Positions 49,617 through 60,100 of a DNA stretch of 64,000 nucleotides are shown here, one piece after another; positions within the stretch are counted from its first letter, which is position 1; the number at the start of each line of letters is the position of its first letter. The stretch covers positions 356,456 through 420,455 of the forward strand of contig CAVRIG010000023.1 of assembly GCA_963721175.1 (NCBI GenBank), written 5' to 3'. This stretch comes from Aliishimia sp963721175 (GTDB taxonomy: Bacteria; Pseudomonadota; Alphaproteobacteria; Rhodobacterales; Rhodobacteraceae). The position numbers and the translations under genes were made by a program. The notes under the pieces are model-generated. The model had not been told where the DNA came from and ran no database searches. It was given only the letters and a program-made list of their open reading frames with translations.

Positions 49617-49623
49617 GGATCTG

Positions 49624-50733
49624 ATGGCCTTGTTCCTCTATGGAACGCTTCGCTTCCCGCCCTTGCTGGAGGTCGTGCTGGGCCGCAGCCCGGAAGCGGG
49701 TCAGATCACGGCGGCGACGCTCGACGGGGCCTCGGTCACCTGGGTCGAGGACGATATTTTTCCGATGATCCGTCTCGGAACTGGCGGGCAGGCGGAGGGG
49801 CTCCTCCTCTCGGGGCTCGGCGACGAGGACCGCGCCCGGCTCGATTTCTACGAAGGCGGGTTCGGCTACGCGGTGGAGCGGGTGACGACCTCGGCCGGTC
49901 CGGCGGATGTCTATGTTCCGGGGCCGGAGGTCGGCACGCCCGGCGCGGAATGGTCGCTCGACGACTGGGCGCGGGCGTGGGGCGCGTTGAGCGTCGAGGC
50001 CGCGCGCGAGGTCATGGAGCTGATGGGCAGCAAATCGGCAGCCGACGTCGCGCGCATGTTTCCGGCCATCCGGACGCGGGCCGCATCGCGGCTGCGGGGC
50101 CGGGCAGGGGGAGCAAACGGATTTGACGGCCGGCTCGAGGTCGAAAGCCGCCGGATCGGCTATGCCGATTTCTTCGCGGTGGAGGATCTGGTGCTGCGGG
50201 CCGAGCGTTTCGAAGGGGGCATGACACCGCCGCAGCGCCGCGCGGTTTTTCTGGGAATGGATGCGGCGATCGTGTTGCCATACGATCCGGTGAGGGATCG
50301 CGTGCTGCTGGTGGAGCAGTTGCGGATGGGGCCGGTGGGCCGCGCCGATCCGGCCCCCTGGATCCTGGAGCCGGTCGCCGGTCACGTGGATCCGGGCGAA
50401 ATGCCCCGGCAGGCCGCGCATCGCGAGGCCGAGGAGGAGGCGGGGCTCCACCTTCGCGACCTGATCGCCGTCTCGGAATGCTATCCCAGTCCGGGTGCCA
50501 GTTCCGAATTCTTCTACATCTACATCGGACTGACCGACCTTCCCGACGGCAGCGACGGCGTGTCCGGCGTGGAAGCGGAGGGCGAGAACATCCGGTCTCA
50601 CGTGATGTCGTTCGACCGTTTTCTCGAGATGTTGGAGGGCGATCGGTTCCGGGTCGCCCCATTGGTTCTGGCGGGGTACTGGCTGGCCCGGAATCGCTCT
50701 CGACTGCGCGCCGAAGGCGATGCATCGTCTTGA
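49624..50733 (+). CDS. trgB: TrgB-type gamma-glutamylcyclotransferase/NUDIX fusion
   Basis: A 369-residue two-domain protein. The N-terminal ~150 residues begin MALFLYGTLRFPPLLEVVLG, the AIG2/GGCT-like fold; the C-terminal ~200 residues carry a NUDIX box (GHVDPGEMPRQAAHREAEEE then AGL) of ADP-ribose pyrophosphatase type. TrgB in Rhodobacter has the same fusion. A role in tellurite tolerance is from that genetics. Confidence 0.9.
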   Translation: MALFLYGTLRFPPLLEVVLGRSPEAGQITAATLDGASVTWVEDDIFPMIRLGTGGQAEGLLLSGLGDEDRARLDFYEGGFGYAVERVTTSAGPADVYVPGPEVGTPGAEWSLDDWARAWGALSVEAAREVMELMGSKSAADVARMFPAIRTRAASRLRGRAGGANGFDGRLEVESRRIGYADFFAVEDLVLRAERFEGGMTPPQRRAVFLGMDAAIVLPYDPVRDRVLLVEQLRMGPVGRADPAPWILEPVAGHVDPGEMPRQAAHREAEEEAGLHLRDLIAVSECYPSPGASSEFFYIYIGLTDLPDGSDGVSGVEAEGENIRSHVMSFDRFLEMLEGDRFRVAPLVLAGYWLARNRSRLRAEGDASS

Positions 50734-50790
50734 GGTCCGGCTGCCGCGTCGATAGATGTCTGGGCCAGCATCACAACAAGGAACGGTGCC

Positions 50791-51825
50791 ATGCGCATTG
50801 CCCAAGACCTCGCCGATGCGGTCGGTAACACCCCGCTGATCCGGTTGCGCAAGGCCAGCGAGGACACCGGCTGCGAGATCCTCGGCAAGGCGGAGTTCCT
50901 GAACCCCGGGCAATCGGTGAAGGATCGCGCGGCACTCTACATCATTCGCGACGCCATTGCGCGGGGTGAGCTTGCGCCGGGCGGGACAATCGTCGAGGGC
51001 ACGGCGGGCAATACCGGCATCGGGCTCGCGCTGGTGGGGGCCTCTATGGGGTTCAAGACCGTGATCGTCATCCCCGAGACGCAGAGCCAGGAAAAGAAGG
51101 ACATGCTGCGGCTGGCCGGAGCGGAGCTGGTGCAGGTTCCGGCAGCCCCCTACCGAAACCCCAACAACTTCGTGCACTACTCGCGCCGGTTGGCCGAGAA
51201 ACTGGCCCAGAGCGAATCCAAGGGCGTGATCTGGGCCAACCAGTTCGACAACGTCGCCAATCGTCAGGCCCATGTCGAAACCACCGGGCCCGAGATCTGG
51301 GACCAGACGGACGGCAAGGTGGATGCGTTCATCTGCGCCGCGGGATCCGGCGGCACGGTCGCGGGCGTCGCCCAGGCGCTGCAACCAAAGGGCGTGAAGG
51401 TCGGCCTCGTCGATCCCGACGGCGCCGGCCTTTACAGTTTCTACACCACCGGCGAGATCGCGACCGACGGAAGTTCGATCGCAGAAGGCATCGGCCAGGT
51501 GCGCGTCACCAAGAACCTCGAAGGGTTCACGCCTGATTTCGTCTGCAACGTGCCCGACAGCGAGGCGCTGCCGATTGTCTTCGACCTGCTCAAGCAGGAG
51601 GGTCTGGTGATGGGGGCATCGACAGGCGTCAACGTCGCGGGCGCCATCCGCATGGCGAAGGAGTTGGGGCCGGGACATACGATCGTGACGATCCTGTGCG
51701 ACTACGGCACGCGGTACCAGTCGAAGCTGTTCAATCCGGATTTTCTGAAGGAGAAGGGATTGCCGTGCCCGGATTGGTTGAGCGCAGCACCCGCGTCCAT
51801 TCCGGGCGTGTTCGAGGACATCTAG
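50791..51825 (+). CDS. cysK: Cysteine synthase A
   Basis: A 344-residue O-acetylserine sulfhydrylase. AVGNTPLIRLRKASEDTGCE, the PLP lysine in NPGQSVKDRAALYIIRDA, the GTAGNTGIGLALVGASMG phosphate loop and AGSGGTVAGVAQAL are standard. CysK was found with trgAB to raise tellurite resistance in Rhodobacter, which fits the three-gene order here. Confidence 0.95.
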   Translation: MRIAQDLADAVGNTPLIRLRKASEDTGCEILGKAEFLNPGQSVKDRAALYIIRDAIARGELAPGGTIVEGTAGNTGIGLALVGASMGFKTVIVIPETQSQEKKDMLRLAGAELVQVPAAPYRNPNNFVHYSRRLAEKLAQSESKGVIWANQFDNVANRQAHVETTGPEIWDQTDGKVDAFICAAGSGGTVAGVAQALQPKGVKVGLVDPDGAGLYSFYTTGEIATDGSSIAEGIGQVRVTKNLEGFTPDFVCNVPDSEALPIVFDLLKQEGLVMGASTGVNVAGAIRMAKELGPGHTIVTILCDYGTRYQSKLFNPDFLKEKGLPCPDWLSAAPASIPGVFEDI

Positions 51826-51829
51826 GGGC

Positions 51830-54241
51830 GTGAAGATTCTCCGCTGCCTTCTGGTCACGCTGCTGGCGTTCATCGTCGCGGCGCCCGTACCGGGCAATGC
51901 CCAGAGTCCGCCCGAACCCGGAGCCTGGTCCCGTCCCTCGCCGGATACCGGCCCGGATTTTGAAGTGTGGGAAAGCGTCGCCTCCCGCGCCGAGGAGGCC
52001 ATAGACGCCGGTGAGGACGAAAACACGGTCTTCGAGACGCTCCGCAATCGGATCGTCGGCTTCCGGTCGCAATTCGATGCGGCGCGCAAGGCACATGGCG
52101 AACGCATCGCGACGTTGCGGAACCAGATCGAGGCGCTGGGCCCGGCGCCTCCGGACGGTGAAACCGAAGCCGCCGACATCTCGCAGCGCCGCAACGAACT
52201 CGACCGCCAACTGACTGAACTTCTCGGAAAGGTGCAGGCTGCGGAGGAAGCGTTCACCCGGGCCGACGGGCTGATCAGGCAGATCGACAGCATCATCCGG
52301 GAGCGACAGACGCAACGCCTGCTCTCGCTCGGACCGTCGCCCCTCAACCCGGTTCATTGGCCGGCCGCTGTGGAAGAGGCTCTCACGGCACTGCAGGACA
52401 TCTGGACCGAACGGCGCATCCTGCGCGACGAGGCACTCTTGCGCAACGCGCGGGACAACGCGCCGCTGGCCATAGCCTACCTGCTTCTGGGCATCATCCT
52501 GCTGACCCGCGGCCGCGCCTGGGCCATGATCCTGGGCAACCGCTTGCGTGCGATCGGCGGGCGCGGAACGGGCGTCTGGGGTTTCGTCATCTCGCTGCTG
52601 CGCATCGCGTTGCCCCTGGGCGGCCTCTTCGCACTGACCGAAGCGGTCTACGCCACGGGCCTGGTGGGCGTGCGCGGAGGGGCGATCCTCAACGCCGTGC
52701 CGGTGTGGGGCACGTTTCTGCTGGGGTTCCGCTGGCTCTCGGAACGATTGTTTTCGCGCGTCGACGAGGAAGCGGTCTTTTCGATGTCGCCCGGCCGACG
52801 CAGCTGGGCGCGGTTCTACGTCAGCATCATGGCGCTGCTGATCGTCATTCGCGGGGCGGTGGAGCTTTTCTATACCTTCGCCGACTTTACGCGCGCCTCC
52901 GAAGCGGTCATGGCATTCCCGCTCGTCGTGATGTTGAGCTTCGTGCTCTACCGGATCGGATCGCTCCTGCGGACCTACACGCCAAGGGATCAGGTCGACG
53001 AACTTGAGGTCCAGAGCGTCGGGCACGGCATTGCACGCGTCGTCCGCTGGGCCGGCCTTCTCGCGCAACTCGTCTCCATCGTGGCCCCGGTGATGTCCGC
53101 CGTCGGCTATGCCGCCTTCGGCAACGCCATTCTGTATCCGATGATCATGAGCATGGCGCTGCTGGGTTTCGTGATGACCCTGCAGCGGTTCGCCAGCGAC
53201 ATCTACGGCTGGGTCTCGGGCCAGGGGAGCGCTGCCCGGGACAGCCTGCTTGCCGTTCTCATCGGCTTGATCCTCGTGATTTGCGCCGGTCCTCTCCTGG
53301 CCCTGATCTGGGGCGCCAGGATTGCGGACCTGACGGAACTCTGGGCGGAGTTCCTGCGCGGCTTCCAGATCGGCGATGCGCGGATTTCGCCGACGGACTT
53401 CATCGCCTTCGCCGCGATCTTCGCCATCGGTTACATCCTGACGCGGCTGTTGCAGGCCGTGCTCCGGAATTCCGTGTTGCCCAAGACGCGCATCGACGTC
53501 GGGGGACGCAACGCGATCGTGTCGGGTCTCGGCTATGTCGGGATGTTTCTGGCGGCGCTGATCGCGATCACCGCGGCCGGGATCGACCTGAGCGTTCTGG
53601 GCTATGTTGCCGGTGCGCTTTCCCTCGGGATCGGTTTCGGCCTGCAGAACATCGTGTCGAACTTCGTCTCCGGCATCATCCTGCTGATCGAGCGTCCGAT
53701 CTCCGAAGGCGACTGGATCGAGGTGGGCGGTCAGCACGGCTACGTGCGCGCCATCTCCGTCCGCTCCACCCGGATCGAGACTTTCGACCGGTCCGACGTG
53801 ATCGTGCCGAACTCCGACCTGGTCAGTGGTACCGTCACCAACTACACGCGCGGCAAGACGGTCGGGCGGGTCATCGTCCCGGTCGGCGTGGCCTACGGCA
53901 CCGACACGCGAAAGGTCGAAAAGATCCTCAGCGAGATCGCCCGAGGCCATCCCATGGTGTTGATGAACCCCGAGCCTTTCGTGCTGTTCCAGGGTTTTGC
54001 CGATTCCGCGCTGAATTTCGAGATCCGCGCGATCCTGCGCGACGTGAACTGGGTGCTGAACGTGAAATCCGACATGAACCATCAGATCGCCGAACGCTTC
54101 GCCGCCGCGGGCATCGAGATTCCGTTCCCGCAGCGGGAACTGTGGTTCCGCAACCCCGAGACGCTGAACCTGTCGGCGGACTATTCCGGTGCCGCGCCGA
54201 TCGTTCGAACGTCCAAGCCAGAAGCGGATGTTGACGAATGA
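51830..54241 (+). CDS. MscS-type mechanosensitive channel with DUF3772
   Basis: An 803-residue inner-membrane channel from a GTG start 4 bp after cysK. A signal peptide is followed by a periplasmic coiled-coil DUF3772 region (about residues 30-170), then about ten helices and an MscS pore: VAGALSLGIGFGLQNIVSNF and ILLIERPISEGDWIEVGGQH. Such large MscS proteins resemble MscK/YbdG-type channels and release solutes on hypo-osmotic shock. The stop overlaps the alaX ATG (ATGA). Confidence 0.9.
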   Translation: MKILRCLLVTLLAFIVAAPVPGNAQSPPEPGAWSRPSPDTGPDFEVWESVASRAEEAIDAGEDENTVFETLRNRIVGFRSQFDAARKAHGERIATLRNQIEALGPAPPDGETEAADISQRRNELDRQLTELLGKVQAAEEAFTRADGLIRQIDSIIRERQTQRLLSLGPSPLNPVHWPAAVEEALTALQDIWTERRILRDEALLRNARDNAPLAIAYLLLGIILLTRGRAWAMILGNRLRAIGGRGTGVWGFVISLLRIALPLGGLFALTEAVYATGLVGVRGGAILNAVPVWGTFLLGFRWLSERLFSRVDEEAVFSMSPGRRSWARFYVSIMALLIVIRGAVELFYTFADFTRASEAVMAFPLVVMLSFVLYRIGSLLRTYTPRDQVDELEVQSVGHGIARVVRWAGLLAQLVSIVAPVMSAVGYAAFGNAILYPMIMSMALLGFVMTLQRFASDIYGWVSGQGSAARDSLLAVLIGLILVICAGPLLALIWGARIADLTELWAEFLRGFQIGDARISPTDFIAFAAIFAIGYILTRLLQAVLRNSVLPKTRIDVGGRNAIVSGLGYVGMFLAALIAITAAGIDLSVLGYVAGALSLGIGFGLQNIVSNFVSGIILLIERPISEGDWIEVGGQHGYVRAISVRSTRIETFDRSDVIVPNSDLVSGTVTNYTRGKTVGRVIVPVGVAYGTDTRKVEKILSEIARGHPMVLMNPEPFVLFQGFADSALNFEIRAILRDVNWVLNVKSDMNHQIAERFAAAGIEIPFPQRELWFRNPETLNLSADYSGAAPIVRTSKPEADVDE

Positions 54242-54957
54242 CCATCATGCTCTTTCGAGAAGATGCCTACATGCGGCGCGCCACGGGTCACGTGCAGTCG
54301 GTCACGCCCGAAGGCGGGATCGTTCTCGACCAGACCGTGTTCTTTCCGACCGGCGGGGGACAGCCCGGAGACTGCGGGACCCTGACCTGGGCGAGCCGTG
54401 AGTTGAGGGTCGCGACGTCCGTGAAGGGCGAAGGCGATGCCATCGTTCTGGTCCCCGCCGAGGCGGTCGAGTTGCCGCAGATCGGACAGGAGGTCGTGCA
54501 GGAACTCGATTGGAGCCGCCGCCACCGCCACATGCGGGTGCACACGGCGCTGCATCTTCTGTCGGTTGCCGTCCCATTCCCGGTGACCGGCGGCTCGATC
54601 AGCGCCGCGCGCGGCCGGCTGGATTTCGACATGCCCGAAGCGCCGGAGAACCTCGGCGCGATCGAGTCGACGCTGTCCGAACTCGTCGCCTCGGACGCGC
54701 AGGTCGGCGAGGAATGGATCACGGAAGCCGAACTCGACGCCAACCCGAGCCTGGTCAAGACAATGTCCGTCAGGCCGCCGCGTGGCGCGGGCCGGATCCG
54801 TCTCATACGCATCGGCAGCCGCGCCGACACGATCGACCTGCAGCCCTGCGGTGGCACACATGTGGCGCGCCTCGGCGAAATAGGCGCCCTGCGTCTTGGA
54901 AAGGTCGAAAAGAAGGGCCGTCAGAACCGCCGGATCTACCTGCATCTGGAGGCCTAG
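54238..54957 (+). CDS. alaX: Alanyl-tRNA editing protein AlaX
   Basis: A 239-residue free-standing editing domain that hydrolyses mischarged Ser-tRNA(Ala). The zinc motif HMRVHTALHLL and the second ligand pair QPCGGTHVARLGE match AlaX/AlaRS editing domains. FFPTGGGQPGDCGTL is the conserved entry loop. It is translationally coupled to the channel gene. Confidence 0.92.
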   Translation: MTIMLFREDAYMRRATGHVQSVTPEGGIVLDQTVFFPTGGGQPGDCGTLTWASRELRVATSVKGEGDAIVLVPAEAVELPQIGQEVVQELDWSRRHRHMRVHTALHLLSVAVPFPVTGGSISAARGRLDFDMPEAPENLGAIESTLSELVASDAQVGEEWITEAELDANPSLVKTMSVRPPRGAGRIRLIRIGSRADTIDLQPCGGTHVARLGEIGALRLGKVEKKGRQNRRIYLHLEA

Positions 54958-55122
54958 TGGAATGCCGGGCCGCGCATCTCACACTGCGCATGTTATTACT
55001 CAAGCCTCGGAAGGTTAACGGAAACTTCGGTTTGCCGGCGCATGACCCGCTCTCGCGATAATCGCCTTCAACGGTGATTTGACCCTTGAAACTTCCGGCA
55101 ACGACAAACTATACCCGCCAGC

Positions 55123-55212
55123 GGAGAGGTGGCCGAGCGGTCGAAGGCGCACGCCTGGAAAGTGTGTAGGCGGGAAACCGTCTCGAGGGTTCGAATCCCT
55201 TCCTCTCCGCCA
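55123..55212 (+). tRNA. tRNA-Ser (GGA)
   Basis: A 90-nt class II tRNA with a long variable arm. Acceptor GGAGAGG pairs with CCTCTCC, the discriminator is G, CCA is encoded, the anticodon loop is CTGGAAA, and the T-arm GAGGG-TTCGAAT-CCCTT is normal. It lies at the border between the core genome and a lower-GC accessory region, so it is a likely integration site. Confidence 0.97.
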
Positions 55213-55238
55213 CTTGCCCTCGCGAAAGCGTTCTCCCC

Positions 55239-55262
55239 ATCCGGCTGCGGCCGGATTTTTCC
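55239..55262 (+). terminator. Terminator after tRNA-Ser
   Basis: ATCCGGC pairs with GCCGGAT around TGCG and is followed by TTTTT, 26 bp after the tRNA. Confidence 0.85.
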
Positions 55263-55512
55263 GTTGTTTTCGAGGGTTATGCGGGTGGGGCTGAGCACCG
55301 GCCCCGCTGCCAGGAGGCCCGGAAGCGGTCTCTCAGGGCCGATATTCTCCGGACCTGATGACTGCGCCGATTTGGTGAATAGCTTGTAAGCCATCTGGAA
55401 ATGCAGTGGTTTTTCCGACTGTCTGCAGTGACCACTTCGATGTCAGTGGCGTTCCATGAGATGGAACCGATGTCGAACCTGACCTGTCACCAGACAAACC
55501 ATCGGAGCGAGC
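55263..55512. other. Island boundary segment without a gene
   Basis: No convincing coding frame. GC content falls through this stretch, marking the passage from core to accessory DNA. No copy of the tRNA 3' end is found here. Confidence 0.5.
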
Positions 55513-56236
55513 TTATGCGTTCAGCTCTTCAAACATGAACCGGGCGAAGCGCTCTTCCTCGCTGGCTAGGTCATCATTGTCGAGGTTGAATGCGTAAGCC
55601 TTTAGCGTGATGCCGTTTACCTCTCCTATCATGCGTGGACCCGCTTCTGTGCCAGGCTCGTTCTGGTGAATGAGAATTGCCGGCCTGCCGCGTCCTGTAG
55701 GATAGTGCATATGTGATTGCCTGATTGATGTCTTCGCGACTTGGTTTATCCTTATACTTCACTTCGCCAAAGATGCGCTTTTTGGACTTAGGACAAGCAA
55801 TAACAATATCGCAAGGCCGGGCAGGAGGCTGCTTCCGGTCATCAAACAGTGATTTCCTGCCCTCTTTGTTGCCGTCCTGGACCAACACACTATCTGGCCG
55901 GCGCGCATGAAGGACCCGACGAAGGTACTCCTCAAACAGTGTTTCAAAGTTGATAATGAAAGTATTCAGCGTCACGATCCCTTCGGAACCTTGAAGAACG
56001 ATTTCCTTATTCGAAAGTATCAGTAATGCAATGTCCAAGGCCCTGTAGTAATAGTCTCTCGCAGCTGGAAGGCCCCGAGTTCGTGTAAGCATATGGCAGT
56101 CCCCAATGTCTCCGTGCCTAATTTCTCCTATAGCATCCGGAAAACGTGCAAGCGCTTCGTTTGCAGCCTTCACCAGTTGGTGAACTCCTTCTGAGTTCCT
56201 CTGGAGCTTCCTGAGTAAAATCTCCAATGCTCCTTT
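55513..56236 (-). pseudogene. Truncated McrC-like restriction protein (C-terminal part)
   Basis: The C-terminal portion of an McrC-type nuclease on the minus strand. FIINFETLFEEYLRRVLHAR, PCDIVIACPKSKKRIFGEVK (PD-(D/E)xK-like site) and EDINQAITYALSYRTR are typical of the McrC nuclease half. The frame shifts near 55690-55710 and resumes as GRPAILIHQNEPGTEAGPRM. The N-terminal part is missing: the frame runs open to the edge of the IS5-type element at 56239 with no ATG. Its base composition is clearly more AT-rich than the core genome. Confidence 0.7.
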
Positions 56237-56238
56237 GA

Positions 56239-57066
56239 CTAGGGTCAGGATGCATTGATTTTCTGCGCGCTGCGTGATTTACGGCTCGGAAAACGGAGCG
56301 GTGACATGAGCGACCTTTACTGGCTGACCGACGAGCAGATGGCCAAGCTTGACCCTTTCTTCCCGAAGTCCCACGGCAAGCCTCGGGTCGACGACAGGCG
56401 GGTGTTGAGCGGGATTATCTTCATCAATCGCAATGGCTTGCGCTGGCGAGACGCCCCGGAAGCCTACGGGCCGCACAAGACGCTTTACAGCCGGTGGAAG
56501 CGTTGGAGCGAGAAAGGGATTTTCGCCCGGATGATGGTCGGACTGGCTGCCGAACACGGCGAGGAAAAGACCGTGATGATCGACGCGACCTATCTGAAGG
56601 CGCACCGTACCGCGACCAGCCTGGCTGAAAAAAGGGGGCGTGGCCGCCTGATCGGTCGCACAAAGGGCGGCATGAACACCAAACTGCACGCCATCTGCGA
56701 CAGCCAGGACGCCCGCTCAGCCTGTTTGTCACCGCTGGGCAGGTCAGCGATTACATCGGCGCGCGGGCATTGCTGGGCAGCCTGCCTCACGTCGACCGGC
56801 TGCTCGGGGACCGTGGCTACGACGCCGACTGGTTCGAGAAGCCTTGAAAGACAAGGGGATACACGCCTGCATCCCCGCGGAAAGCCGCAAGATCACGATC
56901 AAATACGACGCGCGTCGATAAAACGCCACAACGATCGAGAACATGTTCGCCCGCCTCAAGGACTGGCGACGGGTGGCCACACGCTACGACCGCTGCCCCA
57001 AGGTCTTCCTCTCAGCCATCGCCCTCGCTGCCGTCGTCATCTTCTGGTTATGAATCCTGACCCTAG
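56239..57066 (+). mobile_element. IS5-family (IS427-like) insertion element
   Basis: An 828-bp element bounded by inverted repeats CTAGGGTCAGGAT at the left and ATCCTGACCCTAG at the right. It holds one transposase gene, itself broken. The CTAG at both outer ends may be the target duplication or part of the repeat. It separates two gene remnants in opposite orientation. Confidence 0.85.
56306..57053 (+). pseudogene. IS5-family transposase, broken
   Basis: Starts MSDLYWLTDEQMAKLDPFFP, with GKPRVDDRRVLSGIIFINRN and GLRWRDAPEAYGPHKTLYSR; the first catalytic aspartate is in VMIDATYLKAHR. A lost base near 56707 shifts the frame to SLFVTAGQVSDYIGARALLG and LLGDRGYDADWF; another lost base near 56842 and an in-frame TAA at about 56920 follow. 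The end VATRYDRCPKVFLSAIALAA is normal. Three lesions make it inactive unless served by another copy. Confidence 0.85.
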
Positions 57067-57173
57067 CGCTGGTCTTCGGCGCGCCGCGTCTGCGCGAGGC
57101 GAAATGCGAGACAGTGAAGCAGATGCAGCTGGTGAATACGCTGTGCGCGTTGCCTGAATTTGGAGATTTTTGA
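57067..57173 (+). pseudogene. C-terminal remnant of an unidentified gene upstream of mcrB
   Basis: From the right end of the IS, an open frame reads ALVFGAPRLREAKCETVKQM and ends PEFGDF, with its TGA touching the mcrB ATG. It is the end of a protein whose front was removed at the IS insertion. Tight spacing implies it was the first gene of the mcrBC operon. Family not recognised. Confidence 0.5.
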
Positions 57174-60100
57174 ATGTGGGAGAGTTTCGAGGCACGGCTC
57201 GATGAAAATGAACGCGAGCGCCCCCTACCGCTGCGCAGGGCGCTTTTCGACGTGCTGCGCGGCTCGGGCCTGCGCCCGGGCGGCGGGGTCACCAAAAAAA
57301 TGGTGTCCTTTGAGTTTGGCGGAGGTGAGCGCCTGCTGTGGGAGATGCAGAATCCGGCCAACATCTTTCTTCATGCAAAGTGGCGCGATCGCGTCGAGGC
57401 GAACGGCTTTGCCAGCGAGCTGCGGTCCTATCAGAGCGGCATGAAGGATGGTGGGCGGCATTCCGCTCTCAGCCGCGACTGGTCCTTTGGCGATGCTGAT
57501 TGCATTGTCGTTCGGATCGATAACGCCGAGGCCCTGCGCCGACTGCTCGGGGCCTTGTTAAATTCTGAAGATGCGTTGGTTCTGAACCCGGCGGCGATCA
57601 CGCGCTGGATCGAGCGCCTTCGCCATTTCTTTCCCGCCCTCGATCGCTTTGACCGGCCCGATCCGCATTTCGACGAGGCGGAGCGAACCTATAAGCTTGA
57701 GATTGCAGCCGAGCTCAAGGCAGCGATCGCGCAACCCGGATCCGATCAGGATCTCGCCGATGCCGTAAACACTGCGCTCGCCAAAAGCAATCTGCTGCAA
57801 TGGCGCGCCTATTGGCCGATGTCGCCGAAGGGTGATGCGGATCGTGAAAAGCTCTGGCCCGCCTTGCGCGAGCTCGTCGATGCCGCGCTTGGCGCAGCCG
57901 ACGGTCACGCCTTGGCACTGGAGGCCTTTGTCAACGCCTGGATTGCGGCTGTCCCAAACGGTAAGCCCGATCCGGCCCGTCAGATCGGCGAATTCCTGCT
58001 CCTGCATCTCGCCCCCAACGAGGGCATCTATATCCGTCATTCCGTACGTCAGGATCTATGGCTGCAAGCTGTGGGCAGTCGGTTCCCCGATCACTCGTCG
58101 ATGGCGGATACCTATCGTGACGAATGGCGCTTCATGAAGGCGGTCCGCAGCGCTTTCGAGGCTCAGGGGCTGGCGCCACGCGACATGATCGATGTGCAAG
58201 GCGCACTGTGGGTCGTCCACAATTACAAGGAAGAGGACGCAGCATCCTTTTCGCGCGAGGCGATCGAGGCGGCGATGGACGCCTACGATAGCTATCGCCA
58301 ATCGGGCGAGCACGCCGCGATTTTCGACGCCTTCGGCGAGCCGCGCGACTATTGGGTGCGATCGACACGCGACCGGCCCAACCGGATCTACCCCTCAAAG
58401 CCGGTCGTCGGCTTTTTGCGCGGCAAAACAGAACTCAACGGAGGCTGGGGGCAAAAGTCCGATGCCGCCGCCCAGCTCCACAATGCGGGCTACATCATCG
58501 TCGATGCCGAAGGCGCGCCGGTTGCTTCGCCTGAGCGCTACGAACACCTGATCGCAGGTGCCGACCGCATCCGCCTGTGCGCGCGAAACTACTATATCGA
58601 ACTGGCTCGCGAGAACGGCGAAGCAGAAGTTGCCATACGAGCAGGCGATCTAGGCCGCGACATCGGTCTGCACGATCGGCATCCGGCAATTTGTAGCGCG
58701 CTCGGGAGCGAGGAGTTCCAGAAACTCGCGGAGGTTCCGCCCCCGACGCACACCCTGCCAAATCCCAGCAGTTCCACCGTCTTCACCTTTAAGCTCGCCT
58801 CGGCGGAAGGGCACGAACCCATGACCTTTGAACCCATGACCGCAATGCCCACCGCCACCAATCTCATCCTCTACGGCCCGCCGGGAACCGGGAAAACCTA
58901 CGCCACGGCTTGGGAGGCGGTGCGCCTTTGCTTGGGCGGGAACGCGGCGGCGCCTTTGCGCCATGACCGCGATGCCCTGATGACCGAGTATCGCCGCCTT
59001 GCTGGTGAAGGTCGGATCGAGTTCGTGACATTCCACCAGTCATTTTCCTATGAGGATTTTGTTGAAGGGCTTCGGCCGACGACAGGGAGCGAACAGGAAG
59101 GTGACGACGAGGGCGCCGGCACTTCCGGCGGTTTCAGCCTCAAGCCCCATGCCGGCGTATTCAAGATCATCAGCGAGAGGGCACGACTCGACACAGGCGA
59201 TGCGCCGGCAAAGCGGCTCGACCGTTCGCGCCCGATCTACAAGATTGCTCTCGGTCAGCGCGGTAGCCAGGAAAGCCGAATTCGCGAAGGCCTCGATGGC
59301 GGATTGATCCATCTCGGCTGGGGCGGTGATATCGACTGGTCGGACGAGCGGTTCGACGATTTCGAAGAAATCCGAAAGGCGTGGAACGACCAAAAGGATC
59401 CCGATGCATCCGGCAAGGATCCAAATATCGAAATGCTCTTCGCGTTTCGGTCCGGCCTTCAGGTCGGCGACTATGTTGTCATCTCCGACGGCCGTGACAG
59501 TTATCGCGCCTTCGGACGCGTGAGCGGCGAGTATTATTTTGATGCCGACGCCGACTTCCATCCGCATCGTCGCAGCGTTGAATGGATCTGGCGGGACGAC
59601 AACGGAGCGGAGCGCGCACCTTTCTACGCCCGAAACTTCCGCCGTCAGTCGGCCTATCGCCTCGATCCGAACAGGATCGATTGGGATGCGCTGGAATCGG
59701 TGGTGATCGATCCTAATGCCGAGCGGCCGGTGGCCAGTGCGCGGCCGCATGTCCTCATCATCGACGAGATCAACCGGGCCAATATCTCCAAAGTCTTTGG
59801 CGAGCTGATCACGCTGCTCGAAATTGACAAGCGGCTCGGTTGCGAAAACGAAGTCAGAGTTCGGCTTCCCTATTCCGGGACGAGTTTCGGCGTGCCGGCC
59901 AACCTGCACATTATCGGCACAATGAACACTGCGGACCGTTCGATTGCGCTGCTCGATACCGCCTTGCGCCGCCGCTTCACTTTCCGCGAGCTGATGCCGG
60001 ACCTTGAGGAACTGCGGCGGGCGCTGGCGGCACGGCAGCTTGATGCCGCAAATCTCGACGGGGTCGATCTGTGCAAGCTTCTGCGCACCCTCAACGAGCG

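Noticed and set aside
49369..52347. A 992-codon open frame on the minus strand opposite trgB-cysK
   Set aside because: It lies antisense to three well-supported genes; long antisense frames are common in high-GC DNA, and its residue mix (Arg, Pro, His, Ala) is typical of a shadow.
55129..55389. Open frame crossing tRNA-Ser (MAERSKAHAW...)
   Set aside because: It is read through the tRNA and its terminator and is an artefact of the RNA gene.
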